Assembly: GCA_950022295.1 (NCBI GenBank)
Contig: OX465598.1
Span: 121,503,001-121,567,000 of the forward strand
Length of the DNA stretch: 64,000 nt
Source: Bromus sterilis
Lineage: Eukaryota; Streptophyta; Magnoliopsida; Poales; Poaceae
Direction of reading: 5' to 3'
Position 1 is the stretch's first letter; each line of letters starts with the position of its first letter. Of the stretch, positions 1-11,637 are shown one piece after another. Both the position numbers and the translations under genes were made by a program. The notes beneath the pieces are model-generated. The model was given only the letters and a program-made list of their open reading frames with translations. It did no database searches and was not told the origin of the DNA.

Positions 1-583
1 CTACTATGCTTGCTAACTACTCTTTTAGTGGCAAGATTCCTGAGAAGCTTGGTGATCCAGGTATACCCACCATTCTTGTTCCATAAAGAATAATTATGTT
101 AGGACTGCTTTATGTGACCTTGGAGCAGGAGTGAGTGTTATGCCCTTTTCTCTTTACAAGAGATTATGTTTAGAAAAACTAATCCCTACAGATATCTCTC
201 TTCAGATGGCTGATAAGTAAACAACCATTCCCATAGGTATTTGTGAGGATGTTCCCGTTGAAGTTGCTAATTTTTTAATCCTTACTGATTTTGTTGTGCT
301 TGACATGCCCGAGGATGGTAGCATGTCTATTATTCTTGGTAGACCTTTTCCGAACACCGCAGGTGCTATTATTGATTGCAATAAAGGAAAGGTTACTTTC
401 AACGTGAATGACAAAGAACACACGGTGTATTTTCCGAAGAAAATTGACAAGAGGCATGGCCTCAACTCTATAGAGAATATCGAGACCGTGAAGATTGGAG
501 AATGGGATTGTTCTTTACATGTGCACCATAAATACAAAACCATCATGGTAGGGACAATGTCCATTAAAGTAAAGGTGCAATGA
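1..583 (+). pseudogene. Retroviral-type aspartic protease fragment of element D (broken)
   Basis: The reading frame ending at 583 encodes the C-terminal end of the gag-protease polyprotein. The active-site motif C-D-L-G-A-G is encoded near position 110, and the downstream I-L-G-R-P-F motif, typical of plant gypsy proteases, lies near 330-350. The protease would process the polyprotein in virus-like particles. The frame is damaged. An in-frame TAA lies at 218-220, and the first ~75 bases read in another frame, which implies a one-base deletion near 75. An ATG at 296 opens a 95-codon remnant, but this is not a real start. The upstream gag is outside the window. Confidence 0.8.
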
Positions 584-1375
584 TCACTTCATGAGAGGTG
601 AGGCTTTTTGCTTTATATATCACCGGTTTGTTGGTAAGACTTGATCAACCTTGCTGGTAAGCATGTTTTATGTAGGTAAAAAGTGGAGCTTGTTATGTGT
701 TCATTTTCTTTATCTTTTATTCTCCTTGCTGTACCAACTTTATATTTATTTTTGAAACTTCGCAATTCTAATCACTGCTTCAAGTTTTCAGAAAGTTTCG
801 CAGCTTTTTGAACTTCAAAAAAATTTCAACAGTGAAGTTGTCAGAAAAATTCCAGAAAAAATATTTTAAAAATTTCCATGACGGGAGTGACCCAGGGGCA
901 CCTGGGGCTGACCAGTGGGGGCCACTAGTGGCCCAGGCGGCTATCTGGTGAAGCCTGGCCCCTGGCCACGCTCACAGGGCGCCTTGGGCCCACAGGGCAG
1001 CCAGCCAGGTAAGTCTTCTTCCTCCTCCCTTCTCTCTCTCCAAAAACACGAGTTCTGCACTTTGTTCTTGCGTTCTTGCTGCTCTCCGTCCCAAATTTCG
1101 AACGCTCTCTACGACCCATCATTTGAGCTGATATTTTGGGAAAATACTCCCTGGTATGTAACTCCTTCACCCCTCCAATTAGATTTTTGATTGGTGGCCT
1201 CATTTGTGAGTATTTAGTAGCTCTTGGTGTTGTTCTTATGAGCTTGCATTCATGTGTAGAAATTTATTTTCCAAGTTTTGATGCAACTTTATCCCTTAGG
1301 TAAGTGAGTAGAGTAGTTTGCCTCAACTCACTTTGTTTAAATCCTTGTTTTTGTGAATTGTAAAAAATTTCAGAA
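584..1375 (+). other. Untranslated spacer between protease and extra ORF of element D
   Basis: About 790 bases with no supported gene. It holds T-rich stretches (700-870), then a GC-richer block near 880-1010 with repeated ccagg/ggcc motifs. Small ORFs on both strands around 915-1203 are unrelated to any family I recognise and look accidental. In an Athila element with pol, the reverse transcriptase would begin about here, so the spacer marks where pol is missing. Confidence 0.55.
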
Positions 1376-2587
1376 ATGAGTTTCTTTGGAAAAGCAAAGG
1401 GGTGGCTTGGGAAGAAGAAGCCCGAGCGCTCCGATCGAGTCACTAGAGTTGTAGCTTCACCCTCAGCAGTTAGGGTGAGCTACAATGAAGATCATGTGCC
1501 CCTGGAGCTGTTGGAAGAAAAAAATCCAGCATGCGCAATGATGTATCCGTGCGATGATTTTCTTACAGCTACATGAATTAAGGAGGAATTTTATGGCCTT
1601 TGTGCCAATGCAGGTTTGACACGGCTAGCTTTATGCCGTGTGGTACAATACAAAAAAGTTACCTCCTGTTTTGGAAACAGTTTTTTCTATAAGCATGATG
1701 CTGGAACCGTCAAGTTCAAACTTTATAATGATCTCATAACCATGTCTTTGGCACAGTTTTGTGATATAATAGGTGTGCCGAACGTTGGTCAGACAGCTAG
1801 GATGACCATGCAGCCTTCCGGGTTGAGGACCCTCTTCAACTCCCTTTGCTGCCAGGAGGAGACCGACATTCGGCGTACGAAGATTTCCAGCATTTTGTTT
1901 CCACACCTCAGGTATTTTGCGTATTTTGTTTCTAGAGGGGTGTTAGCTCGTGACAACACGAGCAATGGTTCTGAACCAGATTTCGCTATTTATGCGAACG
2001 CACTCTCTGGTAAGAATGAGTATAACATGGGTGCCTTAATTGCTCGGCGCCTTGTTACAAACAGTAACAAGGGCGATTTATATGGTGGCGTTTACGCCAC
2101 ACTTATCCTTGAGTCTCTTGAGCGCACCCCGCATCCTGACGATGTTCCCTTTTCATACGCGAGTGTTGATCTTGCGGCTATGGAGAGGCATAAGTTTGTT
2201 ACCATGACTTCTCAGTTTGGTAACCTTGATTATATTTTGAGGTTTGAAAGGACTATTACTCGTGAGATCCGTCTACCTGCACCACTTTTGTTTGATAACA
2301 CTCGCAGGAATGGATGGTCCTTCAACGAAATTCAGTTCGATGAGTTCTTGGCTAATTACCAGTTGCATAACCCCATGGAGGGGGTTGTGCCCGACGAGGA
2401 GGAGCATGGTGAGTTCACACCTTCCCAGGGAGAGACCTTCACAGAGCCTGGCGAGGGATCTTCTTCCGCTTGGAGCGCAGGGCCTTCCTCATGGGAAGAT
2501 CCGAGGGCTTCGGTGTACGCACCGGAGGGCTCATACAACTCCTGGACTTACCCTTACCCCGGAGCAGGAGGCTCCTGGGGGCAGTAG
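1376..2587 (+). pseudogene. Extra ORF of element D (plant transposon-protein-like), one nonsense mutation
   Basis: One reading frame of 404 codons including the stop, interrupted only by a TGA at 1574-1576. The 1376-1576 and 1616-2587 parts are in the same frame. The N-terminus is short and basic (M-S-F-F-G-K-A-K-G). The middle (about 1640-2270) is a globular domain with hydrophobic segments such as S-L-A-Q-F-C-D-I-I-G-V-P. The C-terminal ~90 residues are acidic and then S/G/Y/W-rich. ORFs of this type occur between pol or protease and the 3' LTR in Triticeae Athila-like elements, and they resemble the 'putative plant transposon protein' class. Function is unknown; env-like labels have been used but no membrane segment is evident. 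The single stop suggests recent inactivation or read-through. Confidence 0.7.
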
Positions 2588-4416
2588 CTGCTACCAACTT
2601 GGGCCAAAAGCCTAAGCTTGGGGGAGTATGTGCCCTTCTCACCCTTCCATTGTATTATCCATTTTTATTTTTGTTTGCTTTGATCTTTTCGAAGTTTTTG
2701 CCCGTTCTTCTTTGTTCTTTTATTTTGCAAAAACAACAAAAAGATTCGCTTTTCTTTTTCTTTCGCTTAACCTTTGAAAAATCCAAAAATATTTTATTTT
2801 TCTCTCTTTAGTTTTCTTTTTTGCAGAGTTCAGCTCGAGTCCGTGATGGCATTTGATTACATTTCCCACGTTCGGTCGTGCAAGTGACAAGGCAGTAATG
2901 ACGAAGATCGACGAAAGGGATGCAACAAGGAAAACTTGTATGAACTCTCTTTGTTTCTACTTTTGTACATATGTTTGTAATTATGAACTAGAGACCAGCT
3001 TGTAGCGACATAGTGCTATGTTTACAATGCTTTCCCAGTGTTCATGCTTCCTTTGTGGTCAATCCCAAATAGCTAGAGTGCATAATGTGTTGTTGAAATG
3101 ATTTACATGCATTGCATTGTTCATAGTTTGGCATACTGAAGTGGTATTTCCCTTTGGAGAATTCTTGGATTGACTTGGCACATGCTTACACATGTTTATG
3201 ACTGAAAAGTTCACTATGCCTTGATGATCTTTGAATTTCAGAATAGTCATATCATCTTCATGCCTAATTCAATGTTACTTTGTCGCTCTGCATGATTATG
3301 ACTGTTATTGCTCTCTAGTTGGTGGCTTCCCAGTCTTTTGCTAGCCTTCGCTCGCACTAAGCGGATTTCTGCTTGTGCATCCAAAATCCTTGAAACCAAT
3401 TTTTCCATATGAGTCCACCATACCTTCCTATGTGGTATTTACCGGCCATCCTAACGAAGACTTTCTTGTACCATCTCGAAATTATTCAAAAGCATTCTTG
3501 TTTTGTGCCTCTGTGTTAGCTCATGAGGAAGTAGCAGGTAACTCATGACCGTCTTATGTTAGACATGTTTTATTCCGGGATTGCATGTCTAATCTGCAAA
3601 CCCCAATACGAGGAGGGACTGTCATGAGTGCGCCCAGCTCACAAAAGATAATCACAACCAACAAACCCTCCTTCACGCTTTGTCTATGAGAAATCAGAAA
3701 ACTTTGGCAGTGATAAACAAAGGAGATTAAGGGGATGTGACCGTCTCCATCTTGGGAGCCGTTCCTCGAAACATGTCTAGCGTAAGAGACGATTGAGTTG
3801 TCTACTAGCATTCGTTGACAAAGCAATCACCTCCCAAAACGCTTTTTATCTTTGTTTTCAAAACCAAGAGCTCTGGTACAAGTTTAGTCTTTGCTTCCTT
3901 CCACGGGTTTTCAACCTTTCCATCAAACTCCACGGTTCGAGAGTCTCCACCTTCTTTCTTCAAAGCACCAACTAGGAGAGCATAATTGTCATTCTGAGTG
4001 TAATGTGCATTGTCCCAAAGTAGTACATTGTCTTTTGCATGATTGTGGTATTATTTATTCTAAAGTTCTTAGTTCTAGTCTCAAACTCCAGAGGAGCTTC
4101 TGCATTTATGTTTTGCTTCACTCGTGGAGGCTAGCGAAATACCACTCTAGTATGTTCAAACTTTGTGCATTGTAATCCTGTCTTGATTTCCAGTAGCATA
4201 TTATTTGCTTTTAGTTGTTTGTGATTGATCACTTGAAAGAAGGATTGCTTTGTGCATTGTCCTGATACCATTTTTTGATACTTGCTAAATTCTTTTCGTA
4301 GTACAAGCCTATATACATCTTTTGAAGCAAAAGAGTTTGTCAAAGTTTTCTTTGTCGCCTTTAGTTCGTTGTACTGAATTGCTTGAGGACAAGCAATATG
4401 CTAAGCTTGGGGGGGT
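2588..4416 (+). other. Long 3' untranslated region of element D with polypurine tract
   Basis: About 1.8 kb without a supported ORF. It begins with T-rich sequence just after the ORF stop and contains the phrase aagcttgggggag near 2610, a partial copy of the terminal polypurine motif. It ends with aagcttggggggg at 4403-4415, immediately before the LTR. The terminal tract is the expected plus-strand priming site for reverse transcription. Small ORFs in both directions (for example 3554-3826 and 4131-4343) show no family resemblance. Confidence 0.6.
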
Positions 4417-5805
4417 TGATACGTCTCAAACGTATCTACTTTTCCAAACACTTTAGCTATTGCTTTGCCCTCATTCTTGCATGATTTGGACGAAACTAAC
4501 CCGGACTAACGCTGTTTTTAGTAGAGCTGTCTGTATGGTTTTATTGTGCACAGGAAAATTGATTTTTGGATGTCCCAGAAAATTCCCAGAAAAATACCAA
4601 AAAATCCACGCACTCGAAGGAGCCAGATGCCAGAAGTGGGACCAGAAGGGAGTCATGGGGGCCCCAGGCACCCCCCCCCCCCCCCGGCGCGACCAGGGGT
4701 GGGGCCGCGCCCTCTGGCCGCTTGGGAGCCTCCCCCCTCCTCTGGTTCCCTACCGAAGCTCCTATTTATTCCCGTGACGCGAAAATCCCAAAATAGAAGT
4801 TGTTTTCCCAATTCTCGTCGCGGAGCCGCCGCCACCCTCTGTTCTTCTCCGGGAGGGCTAGTCTGAAGGTTGTTTTGGCCTCCGGACAGGGGAGATCATT
4901 GCCATCGTCATCGCCATGACCACTCCATCCTTCCTCCATGACTTCTCCATCCATGTGTGAGTAATTACCTGCTGTAGGCAAAGGGGGTGGTAGGGATTGT
5001 ATGAGTTATATCATGTAATAGTTTACAGATTGTTGGGGGCATGTTGCCTATCATCTAGATTGGTGTTTATCATCTTTTCTTCAACTTTTTGTTCTTAATG
5101 CTTGTCACTTTGGGCCCGAGTGCCATGATTTCATATCTGAACCCTTTATGTTTTCATGAATATATTTGTGTTCTTGATCCTATCTATGAGTTGTTTGCAC
5201 CTGTTATGGTCCGGAACCGGCGATCCCACAGGTGACAGCTTGGGACACCAAAGGGGATGGACTATAATTTGGGGATTCCATGTATCCATTGATTGTTAAT
5301 GCTTTGTTCCGGTGCTCTTTGACAGGAGCACCTTAATCTCCATAAGTTCCTTTTGGCCCCGTTCGTAGCGGGATGCTAGGACAAAAGATGTTGTGCAAGT
5401 TCTTATTGCAAGCACGTGCAACTACCTGTGGGATACATGCCTGATGTTTGATTTATGCCTAGATGATCTTTGCTCTTCTATGTGCCTTGCCCCAAGTTGA
5501 TTACATGATGTGTCTTGTCCATGCAGCGCCCAACCATCCATCTCCCTAGCCTACAGTGTTTCAATTCTGCTGGTTACTAGTTGTTTACTTTTGCTGTTAC
5601 TATTACTGTTGCTATCGTCACTACTACTATTATCGCAGTCGCTATTAATATCTTGTTGCAAGTAAGTGTATCTCAGGTGTGGTGGAACTGACAACTCCAC
5701 TGTTAAATCTTGTTGATATTCTTTAGCTCCCCTTGAGTCGAATCAATAAATCGGGTTATCTTACCCGCGAAGACTATCTCGATCCCCTGTAATTGTGGGT
5801 TATCA
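4417..5805 (+). repeat. 3' LTR of element D
   Basis: A 1389-bp LTR that starts TGATACGTCTC right after the polypurine tract and ends GGGTTATCA; the TGATA/TATCA ends are inverted. It contains a run of 15 C at 4671-4685 in a GC-rich block, and a TATA-like tatttatt near 4766. The 5' LTR is outside the window, so the target duplication cannot be checked here. The flanking sequence GATCC from 5806 matches the uninterrupted LTR copy near 12601. Confidence 0.85.
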
Positions 5806-6511
5806 GATCCCAGCAAACTCAGCATAGCAACAGAAGAAAGATTACATATGTGCCTCGATCATGTAGGTCATCTCACGAGGTCTAATACATGAAGAACAAA
5901 GAGGGGAGGAGAACATCACATAGCTACTGATCATAGACCCATGGTCTAGGGTGGACTACTCACGGTTCATCCGGGAAGCATCCATGGTGGTGGAGAAGCT
6001 CCCGGAGGTGGTTCCTCCCTCCGATAGGGTGCCGGGAAGAGGTCTCCTGGTGCTCCCGATCTTGGAAGCGCGGCGGCGGCGGAACAGAGGAGAGATCGCG
6101 AAAAAGTGTTCCTATCACAGGGGTTTCACGTCATGGGGAATATATGGGCGAAGGGGGGCAGCCAGGGGGTCCACCAGGGGTCCAAGCGGCCCCCTGGCGC
6201 GGCCCCACCCTAGGGCGCGCCGGGAGGGCGCCTGGGGCCCTGGTGGTTCCCCTCTGGGCCCCTCGGTGATTCCCAAAGCTCCCAAGCACTGATTTTTTTA
6301 TTGGATTTTTTCCGATTTTTTGGAGCACTTTTAATATGGGGGAAACCTGAAATAGAAAAACAGCAGAAAACAGGAACTGGCAATGGGGTGCACTGAGTTA
6401 ATAAGTTAGTCCAAATATGATCAAAAGTGTATGGAAGTTCATCAATAACATAGCATCACACAAAAGAGGCATGGAGCAAGCAGAAATTATAGATACGTTT
6501 TGGACGTATCA
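5806..6511 (-). repeat. 3' LTR of element A, part right of the D insertion
   Basis: This 706-bp segment matches 12601-13308 in order and ends GGACGTATCA at 6511. It is followed by the reversed polypurine tract ccccaagctt (6516-6525), which makes it the 3' LTR of a minus-strand element. The missing left part of the LTR lies beyond the 5' end of element D, outside the window. The minus-strand TATA-like segment is near 6138-6146 (atatat). Confidence 0.85.
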
Positions 6512-9437
6512 ACATCCCCAAGCTTAATTCCTGCTCGTCCTCGAGTAGGTAAATGATAAAAAGCATAATTTCTGTGGTGACATGCTACCAATCATATAAG
6601 AACTTTTAAGTAAAGCAATCAAGGCATGTAATTCAATTTAGGTCATAACAAGAAAGAGTCTATATTTAGCATTGAAATAAGCAACATAAGAACATAAAGG
6701 TGCAAGAGCTCTCGCTGTCCGTGACTCGAATGTCTCCAAATTGTGTTTGCGTGCAAGAAAGGGGATAGGGATATACGATAAAAAGGTATTTTTGTGTTGA
6801 GAACTCAATCTACTAAAGTTTCACACTTGGTCTTCTTTGGAATCTTATCTTGACTCATCCCCAGACAACTAGCCAGGTACAAGTCAAACTGATCCACTCC
6901 TTTTCGAGATTTTCAGCACTCATGCAATGGATGAGCATAAGCAAGAAAGTTGACACTTAGGATGGCAAAGAGAGAATATGGTGGAGGAGTAAAACAAAAA
7001 GGGTGTGAAAGGCTCACATCAATGAGGACAATCATAGGCGAGAGAAAGCCAAATGATAGATATGATGTGAGGAGTAGGGATTGCCATGCAACGGATGCAC
7101 ATGTGAGCTAAGGTAAGCTCTCCAATGGAACTAGTGGGGGTGCATCCAACTTGCTTGCTCAAGAAGACCTAGAGCTCATTTGAGGAGGCTCATCATTGGA
7201 ATATACAAGCCAAGTTCGATAGTGTGAAGGTCCCCACATATCCATATGCATGAATGATAATCTCTATTGAGTACAAGATATAAGAGGGAGTACGAGTGTG
7301 GATCTCTCAAAAGGAATAGTAGTGTGCCCCATCTCTCTCTTTATTTCTTTTTCTCCTTTTTTATATTTTTTTTTTGTAATTTTTGGTGGCCTCAATGGCT
7401 CTTTCTATTTCTCTCATCTGTCCTATTTGGGATCTTTTGATTTTGTCCTCTTTGGGATCTTTTCCTCACTTTAGGGGAAACACTCTATATATTACAAGAA
7501 GTATAGAAGATCTTTCACACTTTACAAAAGTACTCAAATCATAAAGAAAATGTAACTATCATGAAGTATGCCAATGTATGCCTCTGCCAGTGTAGAAGGA
7601 TATGCAATGATACTAGCGCGTCATGTAGAAATGATTAGGGAAAGGCCCAACTAGCATGCGGCTCATCGATCAAGCAAGTAGCTTGTATGACATGAAGATC
7701 AAGTCATGAGAAGATGGATGTTGCATGGCAATATATCTCGGAAAGGCTATGGAAATGCCTTGATAGGTAGGTATGGTGGTTGTTTTTAGGAAGGATATAA
7801 GGAGGTTTATGATGACAGAACGTATCATGCCAAGGATTTGGATGTACCGGCGAAGGTGGACGCCAACTCTCGGAGTGAGCAGAAAGCAATGCACGACACA
7901 GGAGAGGCTAGAAAAATATGGGAAGGTGGAAGTGTCAACTTTCGAATATTCACATTAGTCCGAAGAACTCATGCACTTATTATTGGTAACTCTCAATCTA
8001 ATAAGGAGGTTCACAAAGAGACAAGTACCCCGAGAAGGAGTGTAAGGGGGTTTGGTTATCCTTGCGCATCCTCGACTCATGGTACGTGAGTGTACTCTAA
8101 TATTCGATCCCTCCGAAGAGTAGTGATCCATCTAGTAGCTAAAGTTCTCAACTAATTTTGTAAGTTTTGAAAATAAACACGGATTGCCCAAAATACGACA
8201 TCTATCACTAATAGGATAAAGCTCTTGACACCAAAAGTCCAAACATTACTCAAAGCAAGACCTCAAAACTATTGCAAGTTACTACTACAAAAGAATGGAA
8301 ACCTCAATTACATACTTCAAGTCAAGACACACAACTCAGTACAATAGGAAAACTCTCTAAACAAGATAAACATGAAAACTCAAGAGAGTTCCAGCAACAA
8401 ACTAAACAAAAGCTCTTAAAAAGATAAGCATGAAAACTAAGAGCTAAACATGACTGTAGCTATGAAAAAGATAAAGAACAATCACAGCAAAGATATAGGC
8501 ATGAAAAATCCTATAATGTGTTCGAGATTTTGAAAGCGGAGCGTGTTTCTCTCCCACACAAAGAAATCTGGGTTCTAAATTGTTATGAACAGCAATCAAA
8601 TCTAAAGAAAACTAAAAATAAAACCTAAGAGAGAGACGCTCCAAGCATAGCACATAACGCATGAAGTGATAAAAATATAGTGAAACGAAAGACGAACTGA
8701 TAATTTTTTATGGAGAAGGGGATGCACGGGGGCATCCCCAAGCTTAGACGCTTGAGTCTCCTTGAATATTTCTTGGGGATGCATGGGGGAATCCCCAAGC
8801 TTGAGCGCTTTACACTCCTGAATCTTCTTTCATCATCTTCCCTCGCACACTTGAAAACTCCCTTCATACATAACTCATCATAATCTAATTAGCGAGGTTA
8901 GTACCCACAATAAAATAACTTTTTCTCTACTGGAAATAAGGATAATCTTGAAGAGCTACTATTTCTCAAGATTGCCAAAAAGTTTTTGCAAAGAAAAAGC
9001 AAGCTTAAGGTTTGCAAAACGAAGAAAAGGCAAAACATGACAGAATCTGTGAAAAACAGACCAGCAGGTAGTGAAGAATTTTTTAGGGATACTTATGCAA
9101 CTCAAATAAAAAAACTCAGAACATACGAAAGTTCCATAATTGTATAGAGCACGCTGTGTAAAAATTTCAGCTCAAAAAGATGAACTGGGATTTTTCTAGT
9201 CACGAGGACAGAATCTGTTTTCTGGACAGCCTGTCACAACTTTCACTTCCCTTGTCATATGAGGCTATAAATGGCACAAAGCTTGAAAAGTAAAGATACA
9301 ATGCTGTTGCTACAGTAGTAAAAATCATCAAGACCACTAAAAACAGAAGAAAAACAAAAAGAAAAACCTAAATTCATTGCGGGCTTCCTCCCTAAAGCGC
9401 TTCTTTAAAGCCATTAGGTAGGCTTAATGCAAATAGA
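6512..9437 (-). other. Long noncoding 3' region of element A
   Basis: About 2.9 kb between the protease stop and the 3' LTR with no supported ORF. It is homologous over most of its length to 13309-14270 (element B) and to 17777-22300 (element C, after removing its CACTA insertion). It includes the polypurine tract at 6516-6525 and two hairpin-forming copies of a polypurine-like motif at 8718-8803. Small ORFs such as 7670-7894 and 8602-8867 (minus) also appear in the homologous noncoding regions and show no selection-like structure. Confidence 0.7.
8718..8803. repeat. Two hairpin units carrying internal polypurine-like motifs (element A)
   Basis: Unit one pairs ggggatgc (8718-8725) with gcatcccc (8732-8739). 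Unit two pairs ggggat (8775-8780) with atcccc (8791-8796). Each is followed by aagctt, so the minus strand reads aagcttgggga, the same core as the true polypurine tract at 6516-6525. Element C has two such units (21595-21680) and the visible part of B one (13626-13651). Confidence 0.7.
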
Positions 9438-11474
9438 TCAAGTCTTTTCAAGAAAATAACTAGCCCGTGTGACGGACTCAAAAGGCAACTTAATCTTTTT
9501 CCTAGGGAACTGATCCATCCCTTTCTTAAGAAGGAATTGGAATTTTATAATCCCTTCTTTCATATCAATAATAGCACCTACGGTGCGAAGAAAAGGACGT
9601 CCCAAAATAATTGGACAAGAAGGTTCACATTCAATGTCCATAATAGTAAAATCAACGGGAATGTAATTGTCATTGACAATGATAAGAACATCATCGATCT
9701 TCCCCAAAGGTTTCTTTACGAAAGAATCGACAAGACGAACACCAAAAGAACAAGGAACAAAAGGATTTAATTCAAATATATCATACATTCTTTTGGGCAT
9801 AATGGAGGTACTAGCTCCAACATCACATAAAGCATAGCAAGAGAAGTTATTCAACTTAATTTTAATCATAGGATCCCAACCATCTTCTAGCTTTCTAGGT
9901 ATGGAGGCTTCTACCCTATCCTTCTCCTCCCTATCTTTAATGAGAGCATTAGTGATATGCTCCGTGAAGGCAAGATTAAGTGTGCTAGTGTGGGGGTCTC
10001 TAGACATCTTGTGAAGGAAACGAATAACTTCAGAAAGGGTGCAATTATAAAAATCAAGGTCACTACCACCAAGTAAAGTGGTAGTGGTGTCCTTTAGGCT
10101 CACTTCTTTGGTAGCTTCTATAGTCATAGGAATTTCTTCTTCTACGGTTGAGGTCATAGCATCACCATTAATAGGTCCTATGGGACTAGGGGTGCATTGG
10201 GTGCTAAGAGTTTGGATATCCTCAACAACTTGGATAGTAGCAACGGTATGGTGTGTAGGAAGGCTCTTAATTCCATCTTCTTCCTCCTTTTCTCTAGCCC
10301 ATCTCTCTTTAAGTTTATCCATCATCCTAATGTTTTCATTAATTTGCACTTGGATAGCGTTCATAGGAGTGACCTTCCTCTCCTCAAGAGGAGAAGTTCT
10401 AATTTTAAGAAATTCTAGTTCATGGGCTAAATTGTCTACCTTCGACGAGAGATTATCTAAGTTGTCTAGTTTTTCCTCTACACTCTTGTTGAAGGCTTTT
10501 TGGGTAGTGATGAAGTCTTTAAGCATACTCTCTAATTCATAAGTGGAGTTTTTGGTGCTAAGATAAGTGTTGTTGTTCCCATAGTTGTTGGAGGGGAACG
10601 GTCTAGGATTGCTACTAAAAATTACTCCTATAAGCATTGCTATTGAAGTTGTTTCTAGAGATAAAGTTCACATCTACTTGATCTTGAGCAATCAAAGAAT
10701 TTAAAGGAACATCATGAGGATCAATAGGAGATTGCTTGGTAAATAGAGACATAATCAAATCAACCTTTTCATTTAGGGAGGAGATCTCCTCGATAGAGTT
10801 TACCTTCCTACCTGTTGGAGCTCTTTCGGTGTGCCATTGGGAATAGTTGGTCATCATCTCATCGAGCAGTTTTGTGGCAACACCAAGTGTAGTTGACATA
10901 AAGGTTCCTCCCGCGGCCTAATCTAGCAAGTTCCGCGAGGTAAAGTTCAAGCCTGCATAAAAAGTTTGGATAACCATCCAAGTAGTCAAACCATGCGTAG
11001 GGAAATTCTTAACAAGAGATTTCATGCGTTCCCAAGCTTGGGCAACGTGTTCATTATCCAATTGCTTAAAATTCATAATATAACTCCTCAATTGTATAAT
11101 CTTAATAGGGGCTAGTACTTCCCAATAAAAGCATCCTTGCACTTATCCCAAGAATCTATGCTATTCCTAGGCAAGGATTGAAACAAGATTTTAGCTCCTC
11201 CTCTCAAGGAGAAAGGAAAAAGCTTAAGATTAACAATATCACCATCTACTTCTTTGTACTTTTTCATATCACAGAGCTCAATAAAATTATTTAAGTGCAA
11301 AGAAACATCATCTCCAGCACCGGAGAATTGATCTTTCATAACAAGGTTCAGCAAAGCAGATTTAATCTCATAAGGAGGTGCTGAAGTGGCAGGTGTAGCA
11401 CTAGGAGTGCAGATAAAGTCACTATTGTTATGACTAGTGAAGTCACACAACTTGGTGTTCTTGGAGGAACCCAT
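9438..11474 (-). pseudogene. gag-protease of element A (two frameshifts, one stop)
   Basis: The ORF starts at 11474 (M-G-S-S-K-N) and ends at 9438. The N-terminal part (11474-11112) carries the retrotransposon gag core, including F-P-F-S-L-R and S-L-P-R-N-S-I motifs. The middle contains a variable linker, and the C-terminal half has an aspartic protease with C-D-V-G-A-S-T near 9820 and I-I-L-G-R-P-F near 9610. Gag forms the particle shell and protease matures it. Damage includes a frame change near 11112-11142, an in-frame TAG at 10918-10920, and a second frame change near 10620. The protein ends soon after protease, with no pol. The homologous ORF in C is longer intact. Confidence 0.85.
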
Positions 11475-11610
11475 AGCAGCAGCAAGCGATATAACTATTT
11501 TTTTGATTTTTGATAAAGGACACTAAAGCAAAAACTGAAAGGTAAACTAACAAGACTAAAAAGCAAAGATAAAAGATAGTGTGCAACTCCCCTATCTTGA
11601 AGAGTGGAGT

Positions 11611-11627
11611 CCCCGTCAACGGCGCCA
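11611..11627 (-). promoter_or_regulatory. Primer-binding site of element A
   Basis: The minus strand reads TGGCGCCGTTGACGGGG, close to the Athila-type site TGGCGCCGTTGCCGGGG that pairs with a tRNA 3' end (probably tRNA-Asp). It lies 10 bases from the LTR end at 11638, a longer gap than usual. Confidence 0.75.
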
Positions 11628-11637
11628 GAAATTTCTT

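Larger units (their letters stand above)
1..5805 (+). mobile_element. Element D: Athila-like Ty3/gypsy LTR retrotransposon, 3' part
   Basis: This is the 3' portion of a plus-strand element whose 5' end lies left of the window. In order it shows a broken aspartic protease (1-583), a spacer, an extra ORF (1376-2587), a long untranslated tail, a polypurine tract (4403-4415) and one LTR (4417-5805). The protease style, the extra ORF and the TGATACG-type LTR fit Triticeae Athila-lineage families such as Sabrina or WHAM, but I cannot name the family from sequence alone. No reverse transcriptase or integrase is seen between protease and LTR, so this looks like a non-autonomous or rearranged member. 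The bases after 5805 continue a different LTR (element A), so D is nested in A. Confidence 0.85.

Noticed and set aside
4460..4866. Overlapping plus-strand ORFs with proline-rich ends
   Set aside because: They read the GC-rich part of the D LTR, including the 15-C run; three overlapping frames show composition bias, not coding.
7670..8089. Small ORFs with homologs at 20487-20966
   Set aside because: They lie in the shared noncoding 3' region of A and C; frames differ between copies by indels, so there is no sign of a conserved protein.
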